A stretch of 45,000 bases of DNA from positions 269,812 to 314,811 of the forward strand of contig NC_087080.1 of the NCBI RefSeq assembly GCF_026151205.1, read 5' to 3'. Shown here piece by piece: positions 28,853 to 39,272 of this stretch. Source of the stretch: Bolinopsis microptera (taxonomy: Eukaryota; Ctenophora; Tentaculata; Lobata; Bolinopsidae). Position 1 is the stretch's first letter; every line of letters starts with the position of its first letter. The position numbers were made by a program, and so were the translations under genes. The notes under the pieces are model-generated. The model saw nothing but the letters and a program-made list of their open reading frames with translations. It ran no database searches and was not told where the DNA came from.

Positions 28853-31363
28853 TCTTTAGCCCATGCCTCTTTACCACAGATAAGTATATTTTACTAAGAC
28901 GATCCCGTCTAAAACCCAACTCAATTAAATCATCAGTAAATTTCAAAACCCTATCAGAAAAAGCAACAACGTTATTACAGATCCTAGAATATCTCACAAC
29001 CTGTGAACAGTACGTGCCATATAATACACTACTAGCTTGATTACTCATCAAAGGTTGAAACTTAACCACTTTAAAACCAAACTTATCCCTTTTATCATAA
29101 ACTCTACAAGAAAACTTCCCCTCTCTATTTATCGAAATATCAAGATCTAATACATTGGCGGCACTATCTACTTCATTTTCCTTATTAAGAGTAAGTGAGT
29201 CTGGATATATTAACTTAAAATATTCCTCTAAGTAACCATCAGAGTTAAGGGTAGTAATATCATCTATAAGTCTAAATGTATTATTTAACTTCTTTACAAT
29301 ATAGTATCTATTTTTATACGTACTATCTAGGAAACTGTTCTCAAAATACCAAAGTGTTAAGTTAGCAATATATGGACCAGGGTTGATTCCAATAGGTACA
29401 CCGATATGTTGCCGATATAAGATCTCTCCTACTTTAAAGTAACAATTATCCAGTAGAAACTCAACACATTTAATCAACTTAACTTCATCAAAAGCCACAG
29501 TCCCATCTCTAAAGCTATTTACCCAAGCAGACCCTTTATCGTAAACAGCTATAAACTTCTTCCTACTATTCCTAAAGGCTAATTTAACAGTAAACTTGAG
29601 AGCATCCTTGATATCTTTATGGGCTAAATTCGTGTATAAAGTAGAAAAATCAAAAGTTTGGATGTTTCTCGCTAAGCTATTATCATTAATTTTATCTAAA
29701 GCTTCTAAAATCGGCTTATTATTCAAAATGACCTAATTCCTATTAACTCCTGTTACTTTAAACAACATGTTAGTATATCGGCAGATCTCTGAATAAACAG
29801 CCTTTAAGGCTAAAGAAATCTTTACTGCCAAGGGCTTAATACTACAATTAGCATAAGAAATAACATACCTAAACTTTAAAATTGGCTTATGAAATTTAGG
29901 ACTCGAAAACATGTGAGGCAAATTATCAATATTAGAATCTACTTTTATCCCAACGTCTTCTATGAACTTGAAAATATCTCTGTTAATATCACGAACATCA
30001 TGTTCCCCACTAACATCATCAATACCCTCATTAGATTGACACTCTTGTATAATATCACTTAAATAATAATGTTTACAAATTATAGCGACGTTCTTAGTTG
30101 CTTTGTCCACCGGACATAAAACAAAATACTTTCTAATAAACGCTAATTCTTCACAAGCTTTATCATTACTAAACACAGATTTCCGTTTAAGCTGTTTAGG
30201 ATATTTCATTTTAAGAGCTTCAGTATTCTTCTTAACAATATCACTAAATTCATTAAACCAACCATTTAAACATGCACTATCGATTTTCTCTTTCCTACTC
30301 CAAGGTTTTAAGATTTCTTTAACATTATCTATTACGGAATTACAATTCTTATCAAAATCAATCGTTTTAGGTTCTTTATAAGAAGGACCTTTCTCTAGCA
30401 GACTTCTCAAGGCGTCGTGCTTTACAAAATTAACATCCCCAGTCACAACATGACCACAATCCTGATTTACGAAATCAGTAAACATATGACATTTGCATTC
30501 TAAAGGTTCAGTGTCTCCCTTAACAACGTTATTATAATTAAATAACTTCTTAGAAACATTATCAGTACCTTTATATACAACAGTAGGTTCCTTAATGTTA
30601 CAAAAATTAACAAACGATTTCAAACTAGGAGATCTAAAAACTCTAGGTAAATTTAACATTTCAATACCCTTGTTCACAAAATCAATAGAACATAAAACTT
30701 TAGGCTTACGGACGCTCTTACTTTTATCAGTTCTCGAGTTAAAAGGTCTAATTTTATAAGTGAATAAGTCCATTATAATACAATGTATCTGAGATCTACT
30801 AGGGTCTAGGTTATCAATTTGAAAAACTTTATTTAAATAGCTCTCTTTAAGTTTAACTAGTGTAGACTTATTTAAAGGAAACAATAATTTACGTAATAAA
30901 ATATTAATATCACTGTGAAATGGTTCACCAACTAAACGTAGTAATTCACCCAAAATATTGTCAATATCAAACTGAGATAAATCGCTTTGCTGTCTATCAG
31001 CCCAGGATCTCTTTCTAGAACTATCTTTACATGAAATAAATTTAGCATATTCACAATTATAACTATCTTTATTAGCTAAACTATCAATCCTATCATTAAC
31101 CCCATAAGGAAATTGTGTTTTAAGTACTCTGATCCAACGATCTTCATGTCCTTTCCTAATTTTAGAAATATTTTCATCAATAACAAATTTAGTAGAATTA
31201 GGACGCTTAACACCAGTTCTCCCCGTACCTGCAAGTTTCTGAATAATTTGAACACTAAACGAATTACAATTAATAGATTCTAAAAAATGCTGTCTCAATC
31301 TAAAATTTCCCGAATTTCCAGTAGGATTCGTAGTCCCACGGTGTTGCGACATACGATCCTTAA

Positions 31364-31371
31364 GTTCTTGC
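31364..31371. repeat. target-site duplication (left) GTTCTTGC
   Basis: Perfect match to 32708-32715, abutting CAGGGGTG ends. It falls within the GIY-YIG coding region. Confidence 0.93.
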
Positions 31372-32707
31372 CAGGGGTGTAGGAAGAGGGGGGGCAGGGG
31401 GGGCCATCGCCCCCCCCCCATGAAATCTGGGCAAGGGGCCAAAAAGGGCCAACTTTTTAATTTAGGCTTCTAAAAATTTTTGGGAAAAAATTTTTTTCCC
31501 CCGTAAATTTTTAAGTCAAAAATTTTTTAAGTCAAAAATTTTCCAAGTTTTCTTGAAAAGTACTTTTGTTCATGTTTCATGCTACCCTGATCATTATGAG
31601 CCAAAAATATTTTTTTCGGTTTTCGAAGTTCGATATACGATTTTGGACTCGAGGGTTCCCCTTTGTAATGCGATCTCGGAAGGCAGGCCTCCCCTTCGCA
31701 ATACGAGCTCGGAAGCGGGAGCTCTGCTTTCAGAGGTACGTATCGAGAATGACTCGGACCGAAAATTTTCTGAGTCAAAATTTTTCAAAGTTTTCTTGAA
31801 AACTACTTTTGTTCATGTTTCATGCTACCCTGATCATTATGAGCCAAAAATATTTTTTTCGGTTTTCGAAGTTCGATATACGATTTTTGGACTCGAAGTT
31901 TCCCCTTTGTAATGCGATCTTGGAAGGCAGGCCTCCCCTTCGCAATACGAGCTCGGAAGCGGGAGCTCTGCTTTCAGAGGTACGTATCGAGAATGACTCG
32001 GACCGAAAATTTTCTGAGTCAAAATTTTTCAAAGTTTTTCTGGAAACTACTAAATTTGTTCATGTTTCATGCTACCCTGATCATTCTGAGCCGAAAATAT
32101 TTTTTTCGGTTTTCGAAGTCCGCACCTACCCTTCGATATACGATTTTGGACTCGAGGGTTCCCCTTTGTGATTCGATCTCGGAAGGCAGACCTCCCCTTC
32201 GTAATACGAGCTCGGAAGCAGGAGCTCTGCTTTCAGAGGTACGTATCGTGAATGACTCGGACCGAAACTTTTCTAAGTCAAAATTAAAAAAAGTTTTCTT
32301 GAAAACTACTTTTGTTCATGTTTCATGCTACCCTGATCATTATGAGCCAGAAATAATTTTTTCGGTTTTCGAAGTTCGATATACGATTTTGGACTCGAAG
32401 TTTCCCCTTTGTAATGCGATCTTGGAAGGCAGGCCTCCCCTTCGCAATACGAGCTCGGAAGCGGGAGCTCTGCTTTCAGAGGTACGTATCGAGAATGACT
32501 CGGACCGAAAATTTTCTAAGTCAAAATTTTAAAAAGTGTTCTTGGAAACTACTTTTGTTCATGTTTCATGCTACCCTGATCATTATGAGCCAAAAATATA
32601 TTTTTCGGGTTTTTTTTCCTTACCCTCGAAATTCAGGCTTTGGCGCGAAGCGCCAAAAAAATTTAGAATTTGGCCCCCCCATGAAGAAAATCATTCCTAC
32701 ACCCCTG
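31372..32707. mobile_element. non-autonomous hAT-type DNA transposon inside the Penelope-like element
   Basis: Both ends read CAGGGGTGTAGGAA inward, flanked by GTTCTTGC. The subterminal sequences (a G/C-rich palindrome near 31390-31420 and TTCTTCATGGGGGGGCC at the right end) match the element at 6608-7886 in inverted orientation, so the two belong to one family. The interior is different: a four- to five-copy ~245-bp tandem repeat. No transposase is encoded. Confidence 0.92.
31550..32615. repeat. ~245-bp tandem repeat inside hAT element
   Basis: Four full copies and a partial one, each starting TTTTGTTCATGTTTCATGCT (31564, 31807, 32055, 32311, 32552). Each also carries CGATCT/AGCTCGGAAG short repeats. 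Short open frames here are repeat translations. Confidence 0.93.
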
Positions 32708-33112
32708 GTTCTTGCACAGTCTCTCCTACATATTGAGAATTACAACATTTACAGCTCAAAAGATAAATAACATTAGTACTTTTACAATTAATAACTTTTT
32801 CTTCTCCAACATCAAACTCAAATATACAGTCAAATTTAGTCCCAGATACAGATGACCTAAAGTCCGTACAAAACACCATATCAGCACAGGTTTTACAGCG
32901 ACGAGAGCAGCGAAGGAAGGACACATCCTGTGACTTAGAAGAAGCAGCAGCAGCAGTAGTAACCATAGACATCAAAACCATCAGAACCAAACCAAAAGAC
33001 AGGAAGAGAAGCCAGACAACAATGAACCATCCAAATTAACAAACAAATACCAGTCTCCAGAGTTATCCCTCGGCCAGAGAAATCTCTTAAGCACAAGTTC
33101 CAACTCCGATGC

Positions 33113-33542
33113 TTATAAAGCAATGAAAGGCATTAGTTTGGTCAAATCAAACGGAACATATGCTATCAGACTTTCAACTGACTAAGGCAGGGTTAAGACA
33201 ATCTCGACGCTAGCAACGATCCCCTTTTACATAGTTCCACTAAAATGATAATTTAAGATTAAATATGTATAGTAATAGGTAAATAAAGAAAATGTAATAA
33301 AACGGTAGGGATAAAGTATACCGAAACGTAGTCGACACGTCATAAAACGAACTGACCCAATAATTAAACTAATAGATCTCCCGCGTAATCTCCCGCGCAA
33401 TTCTAGAACTCCGATTTGCGCCGTTGCAAAGTTATTATAAAACTAAATTCAACACGTGCAACAAATATTGCGCAACAATAGAAATAGATGCCAATAGGTC
33501 AAGCTATGGCATTAATATATTTCCACACCCAATACCAAACTT
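33113..33542 (-). repeat. terminal direct repeat of Penelope-like element, 5' copy
   Basis: Matches 28420-28852, placed upstream of the element's ORF on the minus strand. Its start in coding-strand direction lies within the reverse transcriptase C-terminus, so it is the 3' end of an upstream tandem copy. Confidence 0.93.
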
Positions 33543-33592
33543 TGATGAATTTTATGCCATTTGTCTCCATTCTATGCCATTGGTACCCCCCC

Positions 33593-33600
33593 AGCCGCGT
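33593..33600. repeat. target-site duplication (right) AGCCGCGT
   Basis: Pairs with 25347-25354. Confidence 0.9.
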
Positions 33601-33617
33601 ACAAAACGGTTTTACAT

Positions 33618-33697
33618 AAACCCTAATCCCAACCCTAACCATAACCCCGAAGCTAACCATAACCCTTACCACAACCCTAACCCTAACCCGGGCCCTA
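33618..33697. repeat. degenerate telomere-like CCCTAA repeats
   Basis: Runs such as AACCCTAACC and CCTAACCCTAACCC, interspersed with AACCATAACC variants, start 18 bp beyond the right end of the DNA transposon. About 80 bp in all. Confidence 0.75.
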
Positions 33698-33699
33698 AA

Positions 33700-34540
33700 C
33701 AATCGAATTCGTATTTTACTAGCCTGTCACGTGACCAAAACGGTTTTTTGCCCATAACTCTCCAGGGAAGCATTTTAACCCTACGTCATGGGGGGTGATT
33801 CGGAATCAGCGTCCAAAAATACACCGATCCAAATCACTTTCATGCCGAAAGGGCCTTTTCAGAAGAATTTTCTTAAAATTTGGGCGAGCGATTTAGTAGG
33901 ACTAGGAGCGGTTACAGTGTTATGTTTTATCTTTATAAATATATATCTACTATAATTATATAGTTTCATAATATTTAATATAGTATGTAAGTATGTATTA
34001 GTAATATTATAAATATATATCTACTATAATTATATAGTTTCATAATATTTAATATAGTATGTATTAGTAATATTATAAATATATAGTTACATATACAATA
34101 TAGTTTCATAATATTTAATATAAGAAATTTAAAAACTAAGCTTTTAATATTGTCGTTATGACTTGGCGGGAAGTTACGTAAATCATGATTTTTACTCTGA
34201 AAAATTAAATCTAATTATAAAGTATTGTAAACCGTATTTTATAGGTATACAGATAAATATTATTTTACTTAAACAATTGCATTTAAAATTGATGAATAAT
34301 TACCATTTTGTCTGTAAAGTGGACTACGTAAACACCCCTTCCAGTATTCCCTAGACTCTGAAATAGTATGTACTAGTTAGTAGTGTTAGTAGAACAGATA
34401 AATCTACACCTAATATAATTTAGAACATTAGCAAATCGGATGTTATTGAACATTGCGTGAACTAAACATACTAGATTCTAGAATAATAATAAGTTAGTCT
34501 CCAGCGTCTAATTTAGTCCTAATCCATGGACTGAAACATA
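33700..34540. other. intergenic, AT-rich
   Basis: No gene supported. A ~110-bp AT-rich unit with CTACTATAATTATATAGTTT is repeated two to three times (33947-34125). Confidence 0.6.
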
Positions 34541-37512
34541 CCAGAGGTAATGCTAACACTGCAACAAGTAGTGTATACATTACCCAGAAGTAATGCTAAC
34601 ACTGCAACAAGTAGTGTATACATTACCCAGAAGTAATGATAACACTGCAACAAGTAGTGTATACATTACCCAGAAGTAGTGCTAACACTGCAACAAGTAG
34701 TGTATACATTACCCAGAAGTAATGCTAACACTGCAACAAGTAGTGTATACATTACCCAGAAGTAATGCTAACGCTGCAACAAGTAGTGTATACATTACCC
34801 AGAAGTAATGCTAACACTGCAACAAGTAGTGTATACATTACCCAGAAGTAATGCTAACACTGCAACAAGTAGTGTATACATTACCCAGAAGTAATGCTAA
34901 CACTGCAACAAGTAGTGTATACATTACCCAGAAGTAATGCTAACACTGCAACAAGTAGTGTATACATTACCCAGAAGTAGTGCTAACACTGCAACAAGTA
35001 GTGTATACATTACCCAGAAGTAATGCTAACACTGCAACAAGTAGTGTATACATTACCCAGAAGTAGTGCTAACACTGCAACAAGTAGTGTATACATTACC
35101 CAGAAGTAATGCTAACACTGCAACAAGTAGTGTGTACATTACCCAGAAGTAATACTAACACTGCAACAAGTAGTGTATACATTACCCAGAAGTAATGCTA
35201 ACACTGCAACAAGTAGTGTATACATTACCCAGAAGTAATGCTAACACTGCAACAAGTAGTGTAAACATTACCCAGAAGTAATGCTAACACAGCAACAAGT
35301 AGTGTATACATTACCCAGAAGTAGTGCTAACACTGCAACAAGTAGTGTTTACATTACCCAGAAGTAGTGCTAACACTGCAACAAGTAGTGTATACATTAC
35401 CCAGAAGTAATGCTAACACAGCAACAAGTAGTGTATACATTACCCAGAAGTAATGCTAACACAGCAACAAGTAGTGTATACATTACCCAGAAGTAATGCT
35501 AACACTGCAACAAGTAGTGTATACATTACCCAGAAGTAATGCTAACACTGCAACAAGTAGTGTATACATTACCCAGAAGTAATGCTAACACTGCAACAAG
35601 TAGTGTATACATTACCCAGAAGTAGTGCTAACACTGCAACAAGTAGTGTATACATTACCCAGAAGTAATGCTAACACAGCAACAAGTAGTGTATACATTA
35701 CCCAGAAGTAATGCTAACACAGCAACAAGTAGTGTATACATTACCCAGAAGTAATGCTAACACTGTAACAAGTAGTGTATACATTACCCAGAAGTAATGC
35801 TAACACTGCAACAAGTAGTGTTTACATTACCCAGAAGTAGTGCTAACACTGCAACAAGTAGTGTATACATTACCCAGAAGTAATGCTAACACTGCAACAA
35901 GTAGTGTTTACATTACCCAGAAGTAGTGCTAACACTGCAACAAGTAGTGTATACATTACCCAGAAGTAGTGCTAACACTGCAACAAGTAGTGTATACATT
36001 ACCCAGAAGTAATGCTAACACAGCAACAAGTAGTGTATACATTACCCAGAAGTAATGCTAACACTGCAACAAGTAGTGTAAACATTACCCAGAAGTAATG
36101 CTAACACTGCAACAAGTAGTGAATACATTACCCAGAAGTAATGCTAACACTGCAACAAGTAGTGTATACATTACCCAGAAGTAATGCTAACACTGCAACA
36201 AGTAGTGTATACATTACCCAGAAGTAATGCTAACACTGCAACTAGTAGTGTATACATTACCCAGAAGTAATGCTAACACTGCAACAAGTAGTGTATACAT
36301 TACCCAGTAGTAATGCTAACACAGCAACAAGTAGTGTATACATTACCCAGAAGTAATGCTAACACTGCAACAAGTAGTGTATACATTACCCAGAAGTAAT
36401 ACTAACACCGCAACAAGTAGTGTATACATTACCCAGAAGTAATGCTAACACTGCAACAAGTAGTGTATACATTACCCAGAAGTATTGCTAACACTGCAAC
36501 AAGTAGTGTATACCTTACCCAGAAGTATTGCTAACACTGCAACAAGTAGTGTATACATTACCCAGAAGTAGTGCTAACACTGCAACAAGTAGTGTATACA
36601 TTACCCAGAAGTAATGCTAACACTGCAACAAGTAGTGTATACATTACCCAGAAGTAATGCTAACACTGCAACAAGTAGTGTATACATTACCCAGAAGTAA
36701 TGCTAACACTGCAACAAGTAGTGTATACATTACCCAGAAGTAATGCTAACACTGCAACAAGTAGTGTATACATTACCCAGAAGTAGTGCTAACACTGCAA
36801 CAAGTAGTGTATACATTACCCAGAAGTAATGCTAACACTGCAACAAGTAGTGTATACATTACCCAGAAGTAATGCTAACACTGCAACAAGTAGTGTATAC
36901 ATTACCCAGAAGTAATGCTAACACTACAACAAGTAGTGTATACATTACCCAGAAGTAATGCTAACACTGCAACAAGTAGCGTATACATTACCCAGAAGTA
37001 GTGCTAACACTGCAACAAGTAGTGTATACATTACCCAGAAGTAATGCTAACACTGCAACAAGTAGTGTATACATTACCCAGAAGTAGTGCTAACACTGCA
37101 ACAAGTAGTGTTTACATTACCCAGAAGTAGTGCTAACACTGCAACAAGTAGTGTATACATTACCCAGAAGTAGTGCTAACACTGCAACAAGTAGTGTATA
37201 CATTACCCAGAAGTAATGCTAACACTGCAACAAGTAGTGTATACATTACCCAGAAGTAATGCTAACACTGCAACAAGTAGTGTATACATTACCCAGAAGT
37301 AATGCTAACACTGCAACAAGTAGTGTATACATTACCCAGAAGTAGTGCTAACACTGCAACAAGTAGTGTATACATTACCCAGAAGTAATGCTAACACTGC
37401 AACAAGTAGTGTATACATTACCCAGAAGTAGTGCTAACACTGCAACAAGTAGTGTATACATTACCCAGAAGTAATGCTAACATTGCAACAAGTAGTGTAT
37501 ACATTACCCAGT
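34541..37512. repeat. 43-bp satellite-like array, ~69 copies
   Basis: The unit is AGAAGTAATGCTAACACTGC followed by AACAAGTAGTGTATACATTACCC. Copies are highly uniform, with a few recurring variants (AGTAGTGC, GTGTTTAC, ACAGCAAC), suggesting recent homogenisation. No spacers differ between units, so it is not a CRISPR-like structure. Confidence 0.97.
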
Positions 37513-38433
37513 CACTAAGGAGATCTATATTTGAATTGAAATTTATTAATACATGTTTAATATAAGACACAATCAGATGGTTATTAAAAAGTAGATTTAA
37601 ATAATTAATCTCACAACATTCTGCACGTTTTTAACTTACCACTTCACCAGATATTTCGTTGCACGTGCAGAAACGCTGTTTTAGTTGAACATCTGGTATC
37701 CGTCTGGTATCTGATATCATCTGATCTTCTAGACATCTGATCTTCTAGACATCTGATCTTCTAGACATGTCACATATTGTTAGATGATTTCACTGTTAGA
37801 ATAAGATAATAAAACTATTGACTATTCTGCAGTATTATGTATATTTGAAATTAGAAATTAGAAAGATCTTTACAATTGAACACTGATTAAAACCGAAGTT
37901 TTAAAAGGTAATTAGTTATCTTATTAATTAATTGTCTAATTAAAGACAAAGTAATCAAACACAAGTAAAACGTTTAAATAACGAGTCTGTAACATATGCT
38001 CAGATACAGTTAGAAAAGTAGTAGTATTCAACTGAATATACACATAATACACCAACAATAAAGCAGTAACGTTCACTGTTCACTCATATCACGAACATAC
38101 AATTGGTAAATACATTAGAATCGTGGAGAAAAGCGACATAACAAACGTAAGGTAAATTTATAGAGATAAGTTTGATTTCTATCGATGGATAGATGGAAGA
38201 ATTTCAGAAGGTGCACGCGATGTACCCAGGTCAAATTAACCAAAATAATTGGTATGTTTATAATATTATAGATAGATCATATCGACAAAAGGGAAATAGG
38301 TTGCCGATAGATCCAAATAAAAGCAGACTCGACTCTGAGATCTGGATACCACCATAATATTACCTTACATGGTAGCGTTACCATGGTAACACTCTTGGGA
38401 GAGATATAGACGCGGTAAACAGATTGAGTCTAA

Positions 38434-38487
38434 CACGTGACATTGATTAACCAATCAGCTTCCGGCATTACCAATCTCAGTCACGTG
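38434..38487. promoter_or_regulatory. paired CACGTG / CCAAT cluster
   Basis: CACGTGACA, five bases, TAACCAATCAG at 38434-38458, followed by CCAATCTCAGTCACGTG at 38471-38487: two E-boxes facing outward around two CCAAT boxes. The first half has the same motifs at the same spacing as the reverse complement of the 41-bp SMC2 intron unit. Regulatory function is inference. Confidence 0.45.
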
Positions 38488-38524
38488 TCTTAACATCTAG
38501 CCAAATACATTATCAAGAGGGGTG

Positions 38525-38740
38525 ATTAACATAATAATGTAATTAACATAATAATGTTATTAACATAATAATGTTATTAACATAATAATGTTATTAACAT
38601 AGTAATGTGATTAACATAATAATGCAATCAACATAATAATGCAATCAACATAATAATTTAATCAACATAATAATGTTATCAACATAATAATGTTATTAAA
38701 ATAGTAATAACATAATAATGTAACTAACATAATAATGTTC
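38525..38740. repeat. 17-bp AT-rich array (AACATAATAATGTTATT)
   Basis: About 12 copies with variable last bases (TTATT, GATT, CAATC). Confidence 0.9.
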
Positions 38741-39055
38741 ATTTGCACGCGGAAATAGTTTTGGGTTCTGGGTACATTCGAGATATTCACTGTTCATATT
38801 ATAAATTAAAACTGCTGCACACCAATAATGTAGTAATGATGTTACCTTATTACTAATAAAGTAATATAAGTGCTAATAAAGTAATTTCATTATCAATAAA
38901 GTAACATCATTTCTAATAAAATTATATCGGTATCATTAACTACTGAGATAAAGTAATATCATTTCTAATAGAATTATATCATTATTACCTAATTATTACC
39001 GATAAAGTAATATCATTACTAATTATAGATTACACAATAGAACTTCAAGGTGTGG

Positions 39056-39061
39056 TTTATT
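39056..39061 (-). terminator. candidate polyadenylation signal of the ARM-XKR gene
   Basis: AATAAA on the minus strand about 210 bp beyond the stop codon. Only the hexamer supports it. Confidence 0.35.
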
Positions 39062-39197
39062 GAATATAAGACAGAAAATATGGCATTATGTAAGTTTCTA
39101 AATACTTATTTGTAAATATCTAGTTAGAATGGAGAAGTTATGTAAATCTAAAGAAGCCGTCCACAAATTATAATCCTGACAGGAGGAGGAGGTGGAC

Positions 39198-39242
39198 CAC
39201 ATTTTACCACATTACCACATTACCACATTACCACATTACCAA
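39198..39242. repeat. short tandem repeat CCACATTA(C)
   Basis: Five copies of ACCACATT(A) just downstream of the ARM-XKR stop codon. Confidence 0.9.
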
Positions 39243-39272
39243 TAAACTTCAAACATTGTATGAACTGACAAA

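Larger units (their letters stand above)
28813..32981 (-). pseudogene. Penelope-like GIY-YIG endonuclease/reverse transcriptase ORF, broken by a hAT insertion and one amber codon
   Basis: From an ATG near 32981 the frame gives CSRRCKTC and CKSTNVIYLLSC (Cys-rich knuckle), then CNSQYVGET of the GIY-YIG core. It is cut at 32716 and resumes at 31371 with LKDRMSQH, LRQHF and EDRWIRVLKTQFPYGVND, the expected nuclease continuation. The reverse transcriptase follows: VLCPVDKATKNVAIICKHYY, PKFHKP, FDFSTLYTN (catalytic Asp), GVPIGINPGPYIANL and RLIDDI (catalytic Asp pair). An in-frame TAG at 29735-29733 lies where these proteins normally have Trp (one-base change from TGG). Apart from these two lesions no frameshift is seen; total about 940 codons. 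The nuclease-first order matches the Naiad/Chlamys group, not canonical Penelope. Confidence 0.85.
28420..33541 (-). mobile_element. Penelope-like retroelement with N-terminal GIY-YIG nuclease (Naiad-like), inserted in the DNA transposon
   Basis: Read on the minus strand: a ~430-bp repeat (33542 to 33113), 5' leader, Cys-rich and GIY-YIG region (32981 to 32716), a hAT insertion, rest of the nuclease, reverse transcriptase (to 28813), then the second copy of the ~430-bp repeat (28852 to 28420). Flanks are the two halves of the host transposon's subterminal repeat (TTCTAT | TTTGATGAA), with about 4 target bases missing relative to the intact copy at 25430. Direct terminal repeats of this kind are the tandem/pseudo-LTR structures known for Penelope-like elements. 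Confidence 0.88.
25355..33592. mobile_element. DNA transposon with 8-bp target duplication, host of a nested insertion series
   Basis: Both ends read inward GGGGGGGTACCAATGGCATA (20 bp, perfect), flanked by AGCCGCGT on each side. Just inside each end is a ~110-bp sequence in direct orientation (ATGGAGAATTGGCCAAACAA and onward). The left copy is whole (about 25385-25485); the right copy is split by a Penelope-like element between 28419 and 33542. Own sequence is about 3.1 kb, with a transposase-like ORF at 27148-28092. An 8-bp duplication is compatible with the P, hAT or Merlin superfamilies; the G-rich ends do not look like hAT. Superfamily unassigned, P-like favoured by the ORF. Confidence 0.85.
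37513..39272. other. intergenic region between 43-bp array and ARM-XKR gene
   Basis: AT-rich. It holds three copies of ACATCTGATCTTCTAG (37727-37765), an E-box/CCAAT cluster (38434-38487), a 17-bp array (38525-38740), AGTAATATCATT-type short repeats (38830-39020) and a CCACATTA array (39198-39242). No gene seen. Confidence 0.6.

Noticed and set aside
29733-31442. First 30 residues of the long minus-strand frame as a protein start
   Set aside because: That part is the hAT element end read in frame. The true coding sequence enters at 31371 from the upstream nuclease part.
31553-32770. Overlapping frames on both strands rich in Arg/Ser
   Set aside because: They are translations of the ~245-bp tandem repeat inside the hAT element; the frames repeat with the unit.
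34541-37512. CRISPR-like regular repeats
   Set aside because: Units are contiguous 43-mers without unique spacers, in a clearly eukaryotic sequence.
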